Origin: Tetmemena sp. SeJ-2015
Taxonomy: Eukaryota > Ciliophora > Spirotrichea > Sporadotrichida > Oxytrichidae
Length of the DNA: 64,000 nucleotides
Direction: 5' to 3'
NCBI GenBank assembly: GCA_027382625.1
Contig: JAJKFJ010021523.1
Coordinates: forward strand, 1 to 64,000
Shown: piece by piece, positions 1-11,459 of the stretch
How positions within the stretch are numbered: the first letter of the stretch is position 1
How the letters are laid out: the number at the start of each line of letters is the position of its first letter
Translations under genes and position numbers: made by a program
Notes under the pieces: model-generated
What the model saw: only the letters and a program-made list of their open reading frames with translations
Databases searched by the model: none
What the model was told of the DNA's origin: nothing

Positions 1-1370
1 GTCATAGTTAGTATAGATAAGACAATAAAGTTACAATAAATTTGTAAATTTAGGCTCGTAGACTTGAATTGAAGCGTTCTCCTTATTCTTGGTTTTCTTT
101 ATTCCAAAGAAAGTATCCAGGGTGGAATTCGGATTTACCTTTGAGAAATCTGGTGCAGGTGAAGCCCTATACTTGCTAAGCTAAGAGGGCATGTCATTGA
201 ATTTCACGAATCTTTCTTCGCTCAAATGGTGGCCTGTAGTTATCTCCGGCCTTTTTATCTGCTTCTAAAATTAGATCGGAGCAATTACATGCTTCTTCAA
301 TTTAGAATAGGCATCCAAGAAAGATAAATCTCTTTGCACAGGTCTCATGCCTTCCATCTTCATAGCAGAGTTTCCATGCTTCAGAAATTGCTAGCGAGTA
401 ATTTCTTCTCTCAATTTATTTGTCCCCTTGAGCAGAGTACTTGAATAAGACTGAGGATTCTTCGAGCTAGAGATGTCCCCTATCAAGTTGACTCCAGAAT
501 TTCCTTTGAGAGCGTTTCTATCCTACACAGGCTAATTTTACTGTTGCGTTATAAAGCTATTGGAATTGAGATCCTCAACCACAGAGTGAAGATTTGGAGT
601 GGTGGATTAAAAGTCAGCTTGAAGTATTGAACTTGAAGCCTGTTGCGCTAGATTCAGGACTGACAGATTTTAGCCAGTGGCTGATAGATTCTGCTTTGTT
701 AAAGAAATTAAGGATTGGAGCTTAGAGTTCTTGACATCTTACTTTATTCTGCTATCGAAGTGCTTGAAAAACTATCTCGATTAGAATGAGCACTCTCTAA
801 ATTTGGAAGTTAGATTATTAAAGTGAGGAATGAAATTTATCACTTACACATTCTTTTGCATACAGTAGGGTTTTACCTCAACGGGCTATTTGGGTACGAC
901 TAGGCTTTCATGAGCGAATGAGATTTTGCCCTTCATTTTTCTCAACCACATTATAGTGGACGTTATACATCCCATCGTTGAGAGGCACTGTAGGCTAACT
1001 TAACTAGACAAAATCTTCAGTAAAGTAATTATTTCTAGTTGCGACCTACCTTGTAAATGAGCTGCTTTTCTCTTGGAACTGATTTAAAAACTGACATCAT
1101 CATCTTCTCTCGAGCCTTACGAGACTTCCTTCCCTTGCTTTATTGCAAAGTCTCTTGTAATTCCTTTTCCCCAAATTAGTCAATCTATAAATGATGATCA
1201 GCATCTTTATCCTCTAAATAAGAAATTGTTCTTACTTTAAGCTGCTCAAGGATGGTGTCTTTGAAAATTTTCTAATCCAAATCAGAAGCTCTAATTCCCA
1301 GGGAATAGCCATTCCTCTCTTTCTCAAGTTCTTCTTCCTCAGCAATCAACAATATTATAAAAATTTAAAA
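1..1370 (-). CDS. Unrecognised protein, 3' end runs off the window
   Basis: A minus-strand gene shown by GC-rich, Lys/Glu-rich coding sequence read with TAA/TAG as Gln. From about 1340 down it has a charged segment (EEEELEKERNGYSLG, then SKGRKSRKAREKMMMS), then a likely GT..AG intron near 1004-1049. Next comes a compact segment containing VPLNDGMYNVHYNVVEKN, then one containing FAHESLVVPKQPVEVKPY, which lies in a different frame and so needs an intron or an IES between them. A second intron-like stretch is near 795-845. The tail contains KFNDMPSQLSKYRASPAP and shows no TGA before the window edge, so the C-terminus is missing. I do not recognise the family. Divergence from an AT-rich spacer at 1376-1735 fits a gene 5' end there. 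Confidence 0.55.
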
Positions 1371-1375
1371 GTAAA

Positions 1376-1735
1376 GCTAGTTTTTTATGAATGGAGTTTC
1401 CCTTGATGTAGTTTGCAATTTATGATGCGGCATGATTTTCCTTTTTTTAACTTACAGAAAATAAATCAATATTAAATTCAATTGCTTTTTGAATTAAAAA
1501 TATTTGATTTCCCCTCAAAAACATGGGATGTCAAATTTTTTTTATTTTAAAAATTGTTTATTTTAATAAGAAATTTTATTAATAAAGTTGGAAAAAAAAA
1601 AATGAAAATTAAATTTAAAATTTCCTTTTTATTTTTAATATTATAATTGAGAACATTTTATTAGTGTGTAAATTTACACTCCCTTAATAAGTTATAAGCA
1701 ATTACTAATCAAACAATTTCATTAATAATTTAGAA
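1376..1735. other. AT-rich intergenic spacer
   Basis: Very AT-rich with poly-A and poly-T runs (for example around 1538-1605) and no coding pattern in any frame. It lies upstream of the minus-strand gene that ends the window on the left, so it may hold that gene's promoter. No specific element could be identified. Confidence 0.6.
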
Positions 1736-1860
1736 GTCCTCTCGACGGAGAGGGGACAAAAATTCGGTCCAACCTCTCAGTTAAGAGATGGATAAGCTTT
1801 CTAATCTGGTTTCAACTTGCTCGAAATGTAGCGAGCAAGCATAAAACAAGACCGAATTAG
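1736..1860. ncRNA. Possible structured RNA (class and strand unknown)
   Basis: A GC-richer island in AT-rich spacer with three nested or adjacent pairings visible by eye. A hairpin at 1736-1757 has the GACG loop flanked by CCTCTC and GAGAGG. A perfect 9-bp long-range pairing joins AATTCGGTC (1761-1769) to GACCGAATT (1850-1858). Inside it, a perfect 7-bp stem TTGCTCG/CGAGCAA sits near 1817-1838. No ORF explains this conservation-like structure. It does not match tRNA, 5S or the spliceosomal snRNAs as far as I can compare, and it lacks a recognisable tRNA B box. It could be a Pol III or small nuclear RNA, or chance. Confidence 0.35.
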
Positions 1861-2242
1861 CTCTACCAGCCATTTGTATGTATAGTTGATTTTTGGGTTG
1901 GGTGTAGCATAACCATCTTCACATTCCGGTCATAAGATAGCTTTTACTCCCTGAAAAGGACGATAAAAGTTAAAGAGACTATTCTATTTTAAGTGAGAGT
2001 GTCCCTAAAAGTTTATGGTTACTGCTGCTGCTTTATCATAGATTAATTACTGGTCTGGTTGTAATGTGAAGAATGCAGGCTGTAATAAAGTTTAATAGAA
2101 TTTTATTTCTTTGAATGCTTACCAATTATCGCTTCCAATTTAGATAAAATCAATGATTTAGGAAATCAAACAACAAATTCAATTGTAAATTCATGTAAAT
2201 CAGTCCAACCAAATTATCAATACAAATGGGCTAGAATGAAAT

Positions 2243-5200
2243 CAAGCTTAGGCTGCTCTGTTGTAGAGTTGCAACGTGCCTTCTTAATTAGTCAAGACCT
2301 TACAAGAAGCAGAGCTAAGGGCCCTACCTTCAGCCTCCAAGACATTAAGAGTCTCCAGCAAATTCACTAGTGTCCCTTGAATAATTATGTGCTCTTCTTC
2401 TTTTTCTTTCAATTTACTAACTGCTCCAGAATTTATGCTAGACCTCGGATCTTATAAAATACCAAAAGAATTGCAACTATTTTTGCATACTCTTGCTTTC
2501 TGTCAAGCTAGTTATCCTCTATTTGAAGAGAGATTTTCTAGAATTCTAGTATATAGCCTATTATAATGAAACTGCTAAATTTGATAAATGAAATATTGCC
2601 ATCGTTTTCCTGCAATTCCTGACTGAGCTTCTAGAATCTTTCAAAGAGTTACTGTATTAAAATACTCTCTCTTTCATTGTAAAAGCTATAAAAATTTTTA
2701 CGTGGGTTTGACTCACTTGCACCTTTCTACTTGCTATTTAGATAGTTAAGAAGGCTTGCTTGATTCGAAGGTGGTCTAATATTATCTAATACTCTATTTA
2801 TCTCTTCAATAGCAGGCATTGTAAAGTTAATCTCAGATTCTTGTGCCTCGGCCAGTCGCCCGGTCTCTTCGGTGTTCATTCCTATCAGCATCTTACACTG
2901 AAAGAGAGCATTTATCAGCTGCTCCAGAGCTTCTCCATCTTCGTGCTAATCCACCTCTAGAATGCGAGCCTGGTCCATCAAGTCAATGTACTATCTACGG
3001 TTTTCAATCAGCTCTTACTCATTAGTCTGCAAGCAACTCATTATTGGCTAGTTCAAAGTCAGATCATCTTTGCTTCCTGTCCCAGAGGGCTAAGCAACAC
3101 CACTTGTAAAATTATGTACACATAAGAACTATAAATTCAACTAAAAATGAAATGAGTATAATGAAGTTAAATCCAAATTTATGTAGAAGGTTAAGGTGCT
3201 GATTATGCTTAGTTTGCAGCTCCAAAAGTAGGTAAAGCTGGGGTTTGAGATGTAGTGGAAGGGGTGAACTTGAATCCAGTAGTGGGGGCGGAGCTTACTA
3301 ATTTCCAGAATTCTTTTACTCCTCAGGAGCTGAAGTAGCAGCTGCAGGCTAACTTGCTGCTATACCTGAAGTTTTATTGGAACAAAGGCTGGTGTCTGAG
3401 TTCCTGGGTTTTGCCCAAACTAAATTTAGCCAGTAGTGCCTGTCTAAGATGCATTCTGATTTTATTAGGAGGGATTTGTTGAAAAAAAACCTTTTGGGGA
3501 AAAATTTTGGTGGTTTGTTGAGGCAAAAAAGGGGATTTGGGTTTTTAAAAACTTCCAAACGGTTAAAACTTTAATCTGGGTTTGGTTTTTTTGGTTTATT
3601 ATATTGCTAGCTGAGTTGACTGAGCAGCTTGGAAGTTAAAAGCAGGGGGCTTATTTTATTACTACTATTGATTGTTGGGATTTGAGTGTTAGCAGTAGGT
3701 GGTTGAGGATTCTAGCTGGTGTTTGATGCAGCAACAGTATTTCCGATGCCTCCCGTATTCTGGTTAGTCTGAGGAGCAGGGTTTTGATTAGCTGCAGTCT
3801 GTTAAGTATTTTACTAAGCAGGGAGTGAATTTATTTTAACACATATAAACCTTAATGAGAGTGCATTATTGTTCCCTGCATTTTGCTAATCGTTTGAAGT
3901 TTGTTAAGCGTTTGGCTTAAAGCAAAATTTGCTAGGTTTGAAGGAGTGATAAAGGGTTTTTTTGTTGACTTATTTCTGTAAATTTTGTTTCCAGGTTTTT
4001 TTTTAAAAAAAAATAAAAAAAAAACTATTGCTGATTCTAGGTTTGAGCTTGGTTAGTGGTGCCTTGAATATCATTCGCATTGATTTTGTTAGCTAAGGAA
4101 CTCATAGTTTGATCTGCAGCCGGCTGAGCCTAGTTCTATTACTGTTGCTACTACTGTTGCTGCTACTACTATTGCTACTATTGCATAGATTAAGTATGAT
4201 TAGCGCCAACAGGAACTCCACTTCCACTGAAGCTTAAATAGATTTAATTTAAAAGTCAATGAAATGTAAACATATATAAATGAAGGGAGTTTTAAAGGGG
4301 GATTATGTAGGTTGATAAGAATTTTGAACTTAGCCAGCATTATTCTGGTTAGGTTAGAAGCTTCAAAATATAGAAAAAAAACTAAAAATTTAAAGCCAGT
4401 AGAGTTACTTTGATTGACAGCGAAGTTAAAGCCTGGGGGTCTAACTGGCTACTACTGCTGCTAATTCATCACCTACTGTTGTTGCTATTGAATCTGGGCA
4501 TTGTTAGGCCAGGAAGTTGATGGTGGGTTAGGCTAATTCTACTGTTGCTACTAGTTCTAGTTTTGCTACTACTACTGTTGGTTGTTAGAGTTTGGATCAG
4601 GATTCTAAGGGTTGCCCATATTTGCATTCGCGCCTTAGTTAGCATTAAAGCCCCCGTTGTTGTTATTGCCACCGCCACTTATAATATACAGTTAAAATAC
4701 TAACTTTTGCTCTAGAATGCACTATTAGCGCTAGTATTTAAGCCACTACTGAAAGGTCTATATGCTATATTGCTAATAGGATTATTAATTCCAAAACTTG
4801 GTCTATTGCTATTGGTGTTTGCATTTGGGTTAGGCTGGAACCCAGACGCATTGTTGGTGTTGTTGGTGGGATTGTTAGTGTTGTTGGTAGTGTTAGGTGC
4901 ATTCCCAAAGCTGGTATTCAGTTGATCGTTGGTTCTATTGTTGTCCCCTTGATTAGGATTGGCGCCTTAATTAGAGTTGCTATTCTGATTAGGGTTGCTT
5001 GACCATTTATATAATGGTCCGCCGCCGCCATTTGCTCCCTAGTTCTGTTGAAAAGGTTGCTGCTGCTGATTTTGTTGTTGCTGCTACTGCTGTTGCTGAT
5101 TTTATTGTTGCTACTGCTGCTAAGGATTGGGGCCGTTGTTGAAAGGATTGGGAGTGGGTTGGTTAGTGGTAGGCTGGTTGTTGTTTCCAAATGAGCGATA

Positions 5201-5560
5201 CTGAGTGCCTCCCATTGGTCGGTTAGTGGAATATACAGTCTAAAAAAAGGTATCAATATTAATCCCATAAGGATCAGAGGAGGGTGATAAAGTGCTAGCG
5301 GAAAATTAATTATTATTCAAATTTGAAATTAAAGAGCTGGAGGTAGTTGATCAGCTACTACTTACATATTTTGGAAGAGTCGAAGCGAGTCCCTAAGTTA
5401 TTGGATTGGGGGGCTGATTATTGCCTTAACTTGAAATCATATTGAAGGGATTGGGATTATTTTGATTGTTGTTGTTGGTAGATTGTTGATCTGAGAAAAA
5501 CTTTAAATTATAGATGCTCAAAATGGTAATATAGTAAAATTACTTAGCTAACTTCATGCA
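2243..5560 (-). CDS. FG nucleoporin, Nup62-like (channel nucleoporin)
   Basis: The protein would line the nuclear pore channel. The N-terminal two thirds (about 5560 down to 3180) are N/Q-rich, low-complexity sequence with scattered FG-type motifs such as SFGNAP, SFGINN, GFNFAV and GFKFTP, including long poly-Gln written as CAG, CAA and TAG. The C-terminal part (about 3110 to 2243) is an alpha-helical region of about 250 residues with ELIENRRQYIDLMDQA, resembling the Nup62 coiled coil that binds Nup54/Nup58. The stop is TGA at 2243-2245. A likely GT..AG intron lies near 2340-2400, others in the FG region, and an 18-bp IES at 5335. Two homopolymer-rich blocks (3480-3600, 3950-4030) break the frame and look like bad consensus. 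Nup54 or Nup58 are alternatives. The start codon is not certain. Confidence 0.7.
5335..5352. other. IES, 18 bp, pointer AGCT
   Basis: AGCT occurs at 5335-5338 and 5353-5356 inside the N-terminal coding part of the FG nucleoporin. Read straight through, the frame meets one TGA here. Removing one AGCT plus the 14 bp between leaves the same frame and removes the stop, giving a continuous Ser/Asn-rich stretch. There are no GT..AG ends giving a readable join. Confidence 0.6.
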
Positions 5561-5940
5561 AGAAATTGAAATTATTATTTAATCTCATTTAATGAGGAGA
5601 GAGTATAATGGAACATAAAAGAAAGAAAAGTAGATAATTCATACTTCAAAGATTACTTACTCTGCCCCTGGTTAATTTTAATTAAAAAAAGAATTTATTC
5701 ACTAATTTAAGCTAAAAAGACAAATGCATATAAACTTGTCTCTTTTTTTTATAAAAGATTAAATAAATTATAATTTTAAATCTAGCATGATTTTAAAAAG
5801 AGGTTGTTATTGCTTGAGAAAAATGGATTTGGACCTGAAGGTTACTAACTCATTTTTAAAAAAAGGAATTTGAATTTAAATTATAAATCAAATCAACCTT
5901 TAAGATTAATATCAAGGATCTCTTGTGAGAATTTAGAACA

Positions 5941-8076
5941 TCATTTTTTATAAAAATCAATATTATACCATGATTTTAACTATTCGTAAATATCTCTCAG
6001 TTGAAGTGCAAGTTCCTAAAAACTAGGTCTCTCATTTTGATCAAAAGCGAGGCATTTCATTATCAATAAGCTTAAATATACTTCGTAAAAATACCATCTT
6101 TTCTTAATTGTTAAGTTTAGCTCATTGGGCACATATTCAGCTTAGAATTGTTCAATCCTTCCAGCACTTACTTCTTTGCAAGCGCCTTCAGTTGTGAACT
6201 AATCCAGGAATGTTTTATTCTGGAGCATCTCCCACATCACTAGCCCTAGCATGTATAAGTCACTCTTTGAACTATAGTTGTTTTTGTCTTCAATTGCCTC
6301 AGGCGCATAGTTCCTCATTTTCCCTCTTGTCATAGAGTGCTTGTCTTCCTCAGTTGCACTTACTCCAAAATCGCAGATCTTGAAGGTTGGATGATGCAGC
6401 CGATAAAAATTTTCTTCATCAAGATCACAATCGCTCGAATCTGGAGAATGAAAGACGAGGATGTTGTTTAGAGTGAGGTCTCTATGATAGATTCCCTGCT
6501 CAGCCATATCTGCGCAGGCATCCGAGAGATCAGCAAAACTCAAAAGCATCTTTGGTGAGAACTTCTTGCTGTATTGAGAATAGAAAGCGCTTGCATAGTC
6601 CCATCCCGACTAGCCATCTTTGCAATGTTCCATTACTGTGTAGACATACTCCTCTTTATTGTTGGCTCCGACTCCAAACAATCTTACGCAACAGTTATGA
6701 GTTATGGAACTAAGAGCTCTTACTTCCCTTGAGAAAGTATCCAACCTTCTCCTTCTTTGCTAGTTTATTTTAATCTTCTTTACTGCCACTTAAATGCATT
6801 TACTACTACTGACTTCCTCCTTAGTCTCTTCTTCACTTATTTCTTTTTCCTCATAAAGCATGTGCTCTACAACTCCTTAAACTCCTCTCCCCAAGATAAC
6901 TGGCCAGTCCTTTATTTATCTCAACTAGCTAAGTGGGATTATCTTAGTTTTAGAAAGATCAACTAGCTCTTAGAGTTTAATGGGCTCGTTTTATGTCTTC
7001 TATTTGGCTTAGCTTTTATTTATGCTGTAGGTGATTTTGTTCTCTAGATGATATTCGATAACTGACAGAGGGAGATACTGAGATAGTTAATCATGCTTAT
7101 TATCATTCACAAGAGCCCTTATCTTTGAAGAGCTAATGTCTAATTCCTTATTCTCTTCATCTCTTAACACCATTAAACAAGAGATTTTTAAGTAAAATCT
7201 AGCTGATTATATTTAACTTTACTACTTTAGAAAGAATGGGGTCTTCTTCTATTTGGGCTTGAGTGTTTTTGAATTTCTCAAAGTGTTCTTATCTATTCAT
7301 GATCAGAGCTATCTTCTGAGTAGGTGTCTAGTACAAAAACTAGGCTATGTTAGCAGCATTAGCTATGTTGTCTATTCCCATTAAGGTTATCAGAGTTATC
7401 TCAGGAATAGTGTCATTTTAATTACTAGCAAGGGATTGCTGCTATTCTGAATAGAACTGCTTTGCTTATTTGGCTATCTCTTTGGTAGCTTTACTCAAGC
7501 CCTCATTTTCATTCGCATCTATCAATTGAAAATAAGGCTGCACCCAATTCCCCTCATCAATTCATCAATAATAGCAAAGCAAATTGAAACTTGAATCATC
7601 TTTAGCCAATTCTTAGAGACTAAGTTTGATGATGTCTTTCCTAACTTGGTTTGCAATTGGCATCATTCCTCCATTTTTCTTTCTGAGGTTGGTATCATGA
7701 GTAGGAACCACGAGCGCTTTAATAACTCTATACTATGTTGTATTCCCAAAGAAAACACCGCTCTCCAATTTCTCTTTTGCCATCTCGAGCATCCTCAAAT
7801 GATTCAGGTCAATTATAATAAACAATCTTATTTGCTTGAAAGGTGGAAGGGACAAAAAGACCCACCGAAAACGATAATACAAGGCTAGAGAGTGACTTGA
7901 GATGAGCTGCTCTCATTTTGAGTTAACTCTATCAACCTATCTAGAGATGGTAGCTATATACTCTGCTGTTCCTTTTTTATCTCTTCTTTTTTTGAAGGGT
8001 CTTAATTTGCTGCTTTCCTTTCTTCTTTTATTTCTCCATTAATTTCGACCGTATTATAAACTCTGAGTTTATGCAT
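5941..8076 (-). CDS. NMN adenylyltransferase fused to a protein kinase
   Basis: Predicted bifunctional protein. The start at 8076 (MHKLRVYNT) follows an AT-rich divergent spacer and the stop is TGA at 5941-5943. After about 75 residues comes an NMNAT domain: IIVFGGSFCPFH, then LNHLRMLEMAKEKLE (the HxxH-type nucleotide-binding region), a middle part with LITLMGIDNIANAAN, and the C-terminal motif DISSSKIRALV near 7130, matching the ISSTxIR signature of NAD-synthesising enzymes. Directly downstream, in the same frame, is a kinase domain: glycine loop GRGVQGVV, VAVKKIK with the ATP lysine, HRDLTLNNIL catalytic loop, CDFG, then YAPEAIED and SDLYMLGLVMWEM. All catalytic residues are present. Two IESs (7545, 7806) must be removed, and one more short gap near 7190 is unresolved. 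NMNAT makes NAD from NMN and ATP; the kinase substrate is unknown. Confidence 0.8.
7545..7565. other. IES, 21 bp, pointer CAAT
   Basis: CAAT at 7545-7548 and 7566-7569 brackets two in-frame TGA codons in the NMNAT domain. Removing 21 bp keeps the frame and joins LLCYY to WVQPYF. A third CAAT lies between, so the exact excision could differ. Confidence 0.5.
7806..7840. other. IES, 35 bp, pointer AGGT
   Basis: AGGT at 7806-7809 and 7841-7844 flanks an AT-rich segment that breaks the first NMNAT motif. Removing 35 bp joins GGSFCPFHL to NHLRMLEMAKEKLE in frame, exactly the arrangement of the family (GSFxPxxxxHLR). The segment has no GT..AG ends. Confidence 0.8.
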
Positions 8077-8346
8077 TTTATATTTTATTCTTCAAATCAA
8101 AAGACAATTAACAACAAAGAAAGACTTCAGATATTGGAAGCTTCGAAGTTAGATTATCATAAATTTCAAAATAATGAAGGAGGGATCCACATTTTCAAGT
8201 TCATAGTTGATTAAGAGTTTAAAATTTCCTACCCCCATTAAATAAGAGTGATTTCTTCATAATATTGATGGAATTTGTGCCTAGAAAGATATACTCTAAT
8301 TCTATTTTTATAATATTGTGATTTTCGCAATAAATTAAAAGTAATA

Positions 8347-11070
8347 ATGAAGAGTAACTAGCAGTGCAAAATAAAATTGTCTTCGCAAGCCTAAGGCATC
8401 AAGACTAAATCACTTGCAAAGTCCTTACTAACACTCAGTGCATTGGCTTCTGCTGTGTAGTTAGCTAATGCATAAAATATCTAGCAGTTTTTGGCCTAGA
8501 AGACTTTGAAAAGACAACTGGCTACTATAGATTGCTTTTCTTGTTAGGTTTAAAACGAGCCACTCAATTCTGAATTTGTTCCATTACAAGGAGATGGCAG
8601 CATTTTCTCCTAAACTTCATCTCTATAAATTAACCTCTATAACTAGAGAACACTATAATGAATTATTTATTATAAGGACTGATATTAAGTAGGAGAATAA
8701 GATTGAGTTTACTGTGAATTATAAGATCAAAGCTCCTGCTGTTAATTTCAGGATGGAGTAGCCGTAGACACAAGCAATGATGTGTGCACGCAAGGAACAT
8801 GCACCTCATCTCAAGCAGGCTAGGCTATATCCGAAGAAAACTTCGAACTTATGTATCCTTAGTGTGCGCTGGCCGATGCTCCAAGGAATCTTAATTTATT
8901 CTTAAACCTCCCTATAATGTTATATTGTATTAGTTAGCGCTATATAAAGCTCAATGAATGATGATGCTTGCGGGTAGAGCAGTTATATCGTAATAGATTA
9001 GGTGATAGAGTCAGTTATGAACCAAATAGTATTAGTTCCCCTCACTCCTGCCAATAACACCAATACGACGGGTAACACGACAGGTGGAACAAACACTTCC
9101 TCTGGGGATACAACAACTCCAACCACCACTAAGAATATATTAGCTATAATTTAAATTTTTACTAACAGGCTGCTTCATATGTACTTATTTCATAATTAGA
9201 TATTCTTGATTGCTTCAAAGCAAAACTACCACCCCAAATGTGTACATGTGCATCTACACTATTCAGTTCACTTATGCAGCAGTTGCTCAGCTAAATGCAC
9301 TCAGTGGAACCTCAAACTTGACCTAACTCACCTTCTATACCACGAGTGACTCTCAGTAGATAATTTATTATAGTTAGATGATGTATCTGATAGAATAGGA
9401 TAAGCAAGTCAAGCAGATTTTGCCAGGAGTCAGCTCCACCATTTAGTTCACACCAGTTGTTACTTACACACAGCCTGAAATATCAAATGGATCTCTAATC
9501 TAAGATTTCAGACTGGGAATCCTCGGAGTCTTCAATGTCAGAAATATTATTTCATAGTACAATTGAAGAAATGCTAATTTTTACAGCATTCTTGAAGATA
9601 TCGTATTTTACTATCAACTTGACCCTGTAATCCTACCTGTGGTGAAACCCTAAGATGATGGGGACAGTGGTTTGAGCACCGGAGCAGTGGTCGCAATCGC
9701 AGTCTGTGTTTCAATAGCAGGTGTAGTTCTGATTATCATACTTGCGCTCTACATTCTCAAGCGTATGAAGGGCCCCAACAGAAAGGGAAATAACTTCAGC
9801 CAGAAGAAGGACCAACTCAGCCAAGCTAATAAAGAGATTAGCGATACTCAAGTTCAGGACCCGAATGATGTGACCGCAGCAGCTGCAGTCAGTTCAAGCG
9901 CCAAGAAGGCCAAGAAGGAGGCAGCTTGGAAGATGATTGAACAGCAGAAGAATGCAGCAGAACACTCACACGAAGGAGAGGATGCAGACAACCATTACAA
10001 TATAATCATTGAAAGAGTAAGTAAGAAGATTAATGCAATTACGATTATGACTATGATGGGCAGGGCTAAGAAGTACATGGACCTAGTCCAGACTAGCAAG
10101 ACACTCACAAAAACTACAGTTCAGTCATGGATGGAGGTCTGGAGAGATCAGTAGATTCATTTGAAGACTCTTTCCAAAAGCAGAGGAAGGGATAGCCTGA
10201 GTCTTTCCAAGCCAAGTCTCCAGACACCAAGAGCCAGAGAACCACTCTTTGATTTTTACTTCACTCACAAATCAAGTGGGAAGTAGAGCCAAGCAAACAA
10301 CTCAAATTCAGTTTAGAATTTTTATAATGATGATAGAACGATTTGGATAGATCAGACCCTAGTGTAAACAGCAGAAACCATCTGAGTTATAAAAGAGGAG
10401 TCTATATTTTGTATCTGTAAAACACTAACATTGAATCCCCTCAGAAGAATGTAAACGTTGAGAGAAACCCAGTGCAACAGTACCAGAATTAGAACATTAC
10501 AGCCATCCAACAGCAAGATCTCCCCAAGGCTAATAAAGCCAGACCTTAAACTGCAAACATCAAGAGATCTTTCTTTAAATTCTTTTAAACTATTTCTTTT
10601 GAAAATCTCAAACTAATATGGTAGCTACTCAACAGAAGCAGCAGAACAACTTGAGCATTATTGATCCTTGTTAATTAATATTTGTAACTTCATTAACGGA
10701 AGCGACGATGAGGGAGAGCAACAACCCAAAGCAGGTAAAAACAACAACAACAGCTTCAAACGCCAGCAAACCGTTAACCAGAGAGGAATTATAATTTTTA
10801 AACTAAGGAAACGACAACAGCCAAGTCGCTGGCAAGCTTGATTTTTCCAAAGCTAATAAAGTCAAGTTTAATTAGTCATTAATTTTTAATTAGGATGAAT
10901 ATTACTTTTTCTATAGTTCTAAGAGCAGTAAGCAAACGAGGATGAGGATGGTGCTTATGAGCAGGATGACGATTATGAAGATCAATATGTTAGAGTATAT
11001 TTGCATATAAATTATTTGAGATGGAGGCCTGGACAGAGGAGATCAGAGTCAAGACGAGGAGGCTCACTAC
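8347..11070 (+). CDS. Single-pass membrane protein with long acidic cytosolic tail
   Basis: Begins MKSNQQCKIKL with a hydrophobic signal-peptide core (LLTLSALASAVQLANA). The ectodomain (to about 9660) is Thr/Asn/Ser-rich with scattered Cys and several frame breaks that need introns or IESs. One strong transmembrane helix is encoded at about 9680-9765 (VVAIAVCVSIAGVVLIIILA), followed by basic KRMKGPNRKG. The cytosolic tail is hydrophilic; a clear GT..AG intron lies near 10017-10063. A first TGA at about 10239 could end the gene. However, similar coding text (NGSDDEGEQQPKAG, QANEDEDGAYEQDDDYEDQ, DGGLDRGDQSQ) continues to about 11070, so the gene may be longer or the rest may be a second exon set. 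I do not recognise the family; it looks like a ciliate surface receptor-like protein. Confidence 0.55.
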
Positions 11071-11459
11071 TTTTGAAATTCATATAGTACCCAATTCTAA
11101 AATTATGGAGTTTGTTCTTCATAATCACCCATTATATAATAGCAACATATCCAAACATATAATAAAACATATTTTATTTATCTTTAATCATATTATTTTG
11201 AAACATTATTGGAAAGACTATTTTTATTTATAAATCTAGCTAACTTTACCAATCTGTTCTTATGGAAAGATAGATGCGTTTTATTTTTTACAGATATTTT
11301 AATTAAGGAGAGTCACCATCAACATCATCACCAGCATTTCTAATAAGGAATAATTTATTAATAAAATGTAGCTTGATTTACTAAATTTAACCAGAGGAGT
11401 CATTAATGAAAGTTAATCTACTACACTGAGCTAGCCCCAAAAATATCCACAAACCTAAA

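Noticed and set aside
1736..1860. tRNA or spliceosomal snRNA
   Set aside because: No tRNA B box or cloverleaf, and none of the conserved U1, U2, U4, U5 or U6 words.
3480..3600. TTTTGGGG near 3494 as a telomere or chromosome end
   Set aside because: Only one unit, inside a gene and in a homopolymer-rich block that looks like poor consensus.
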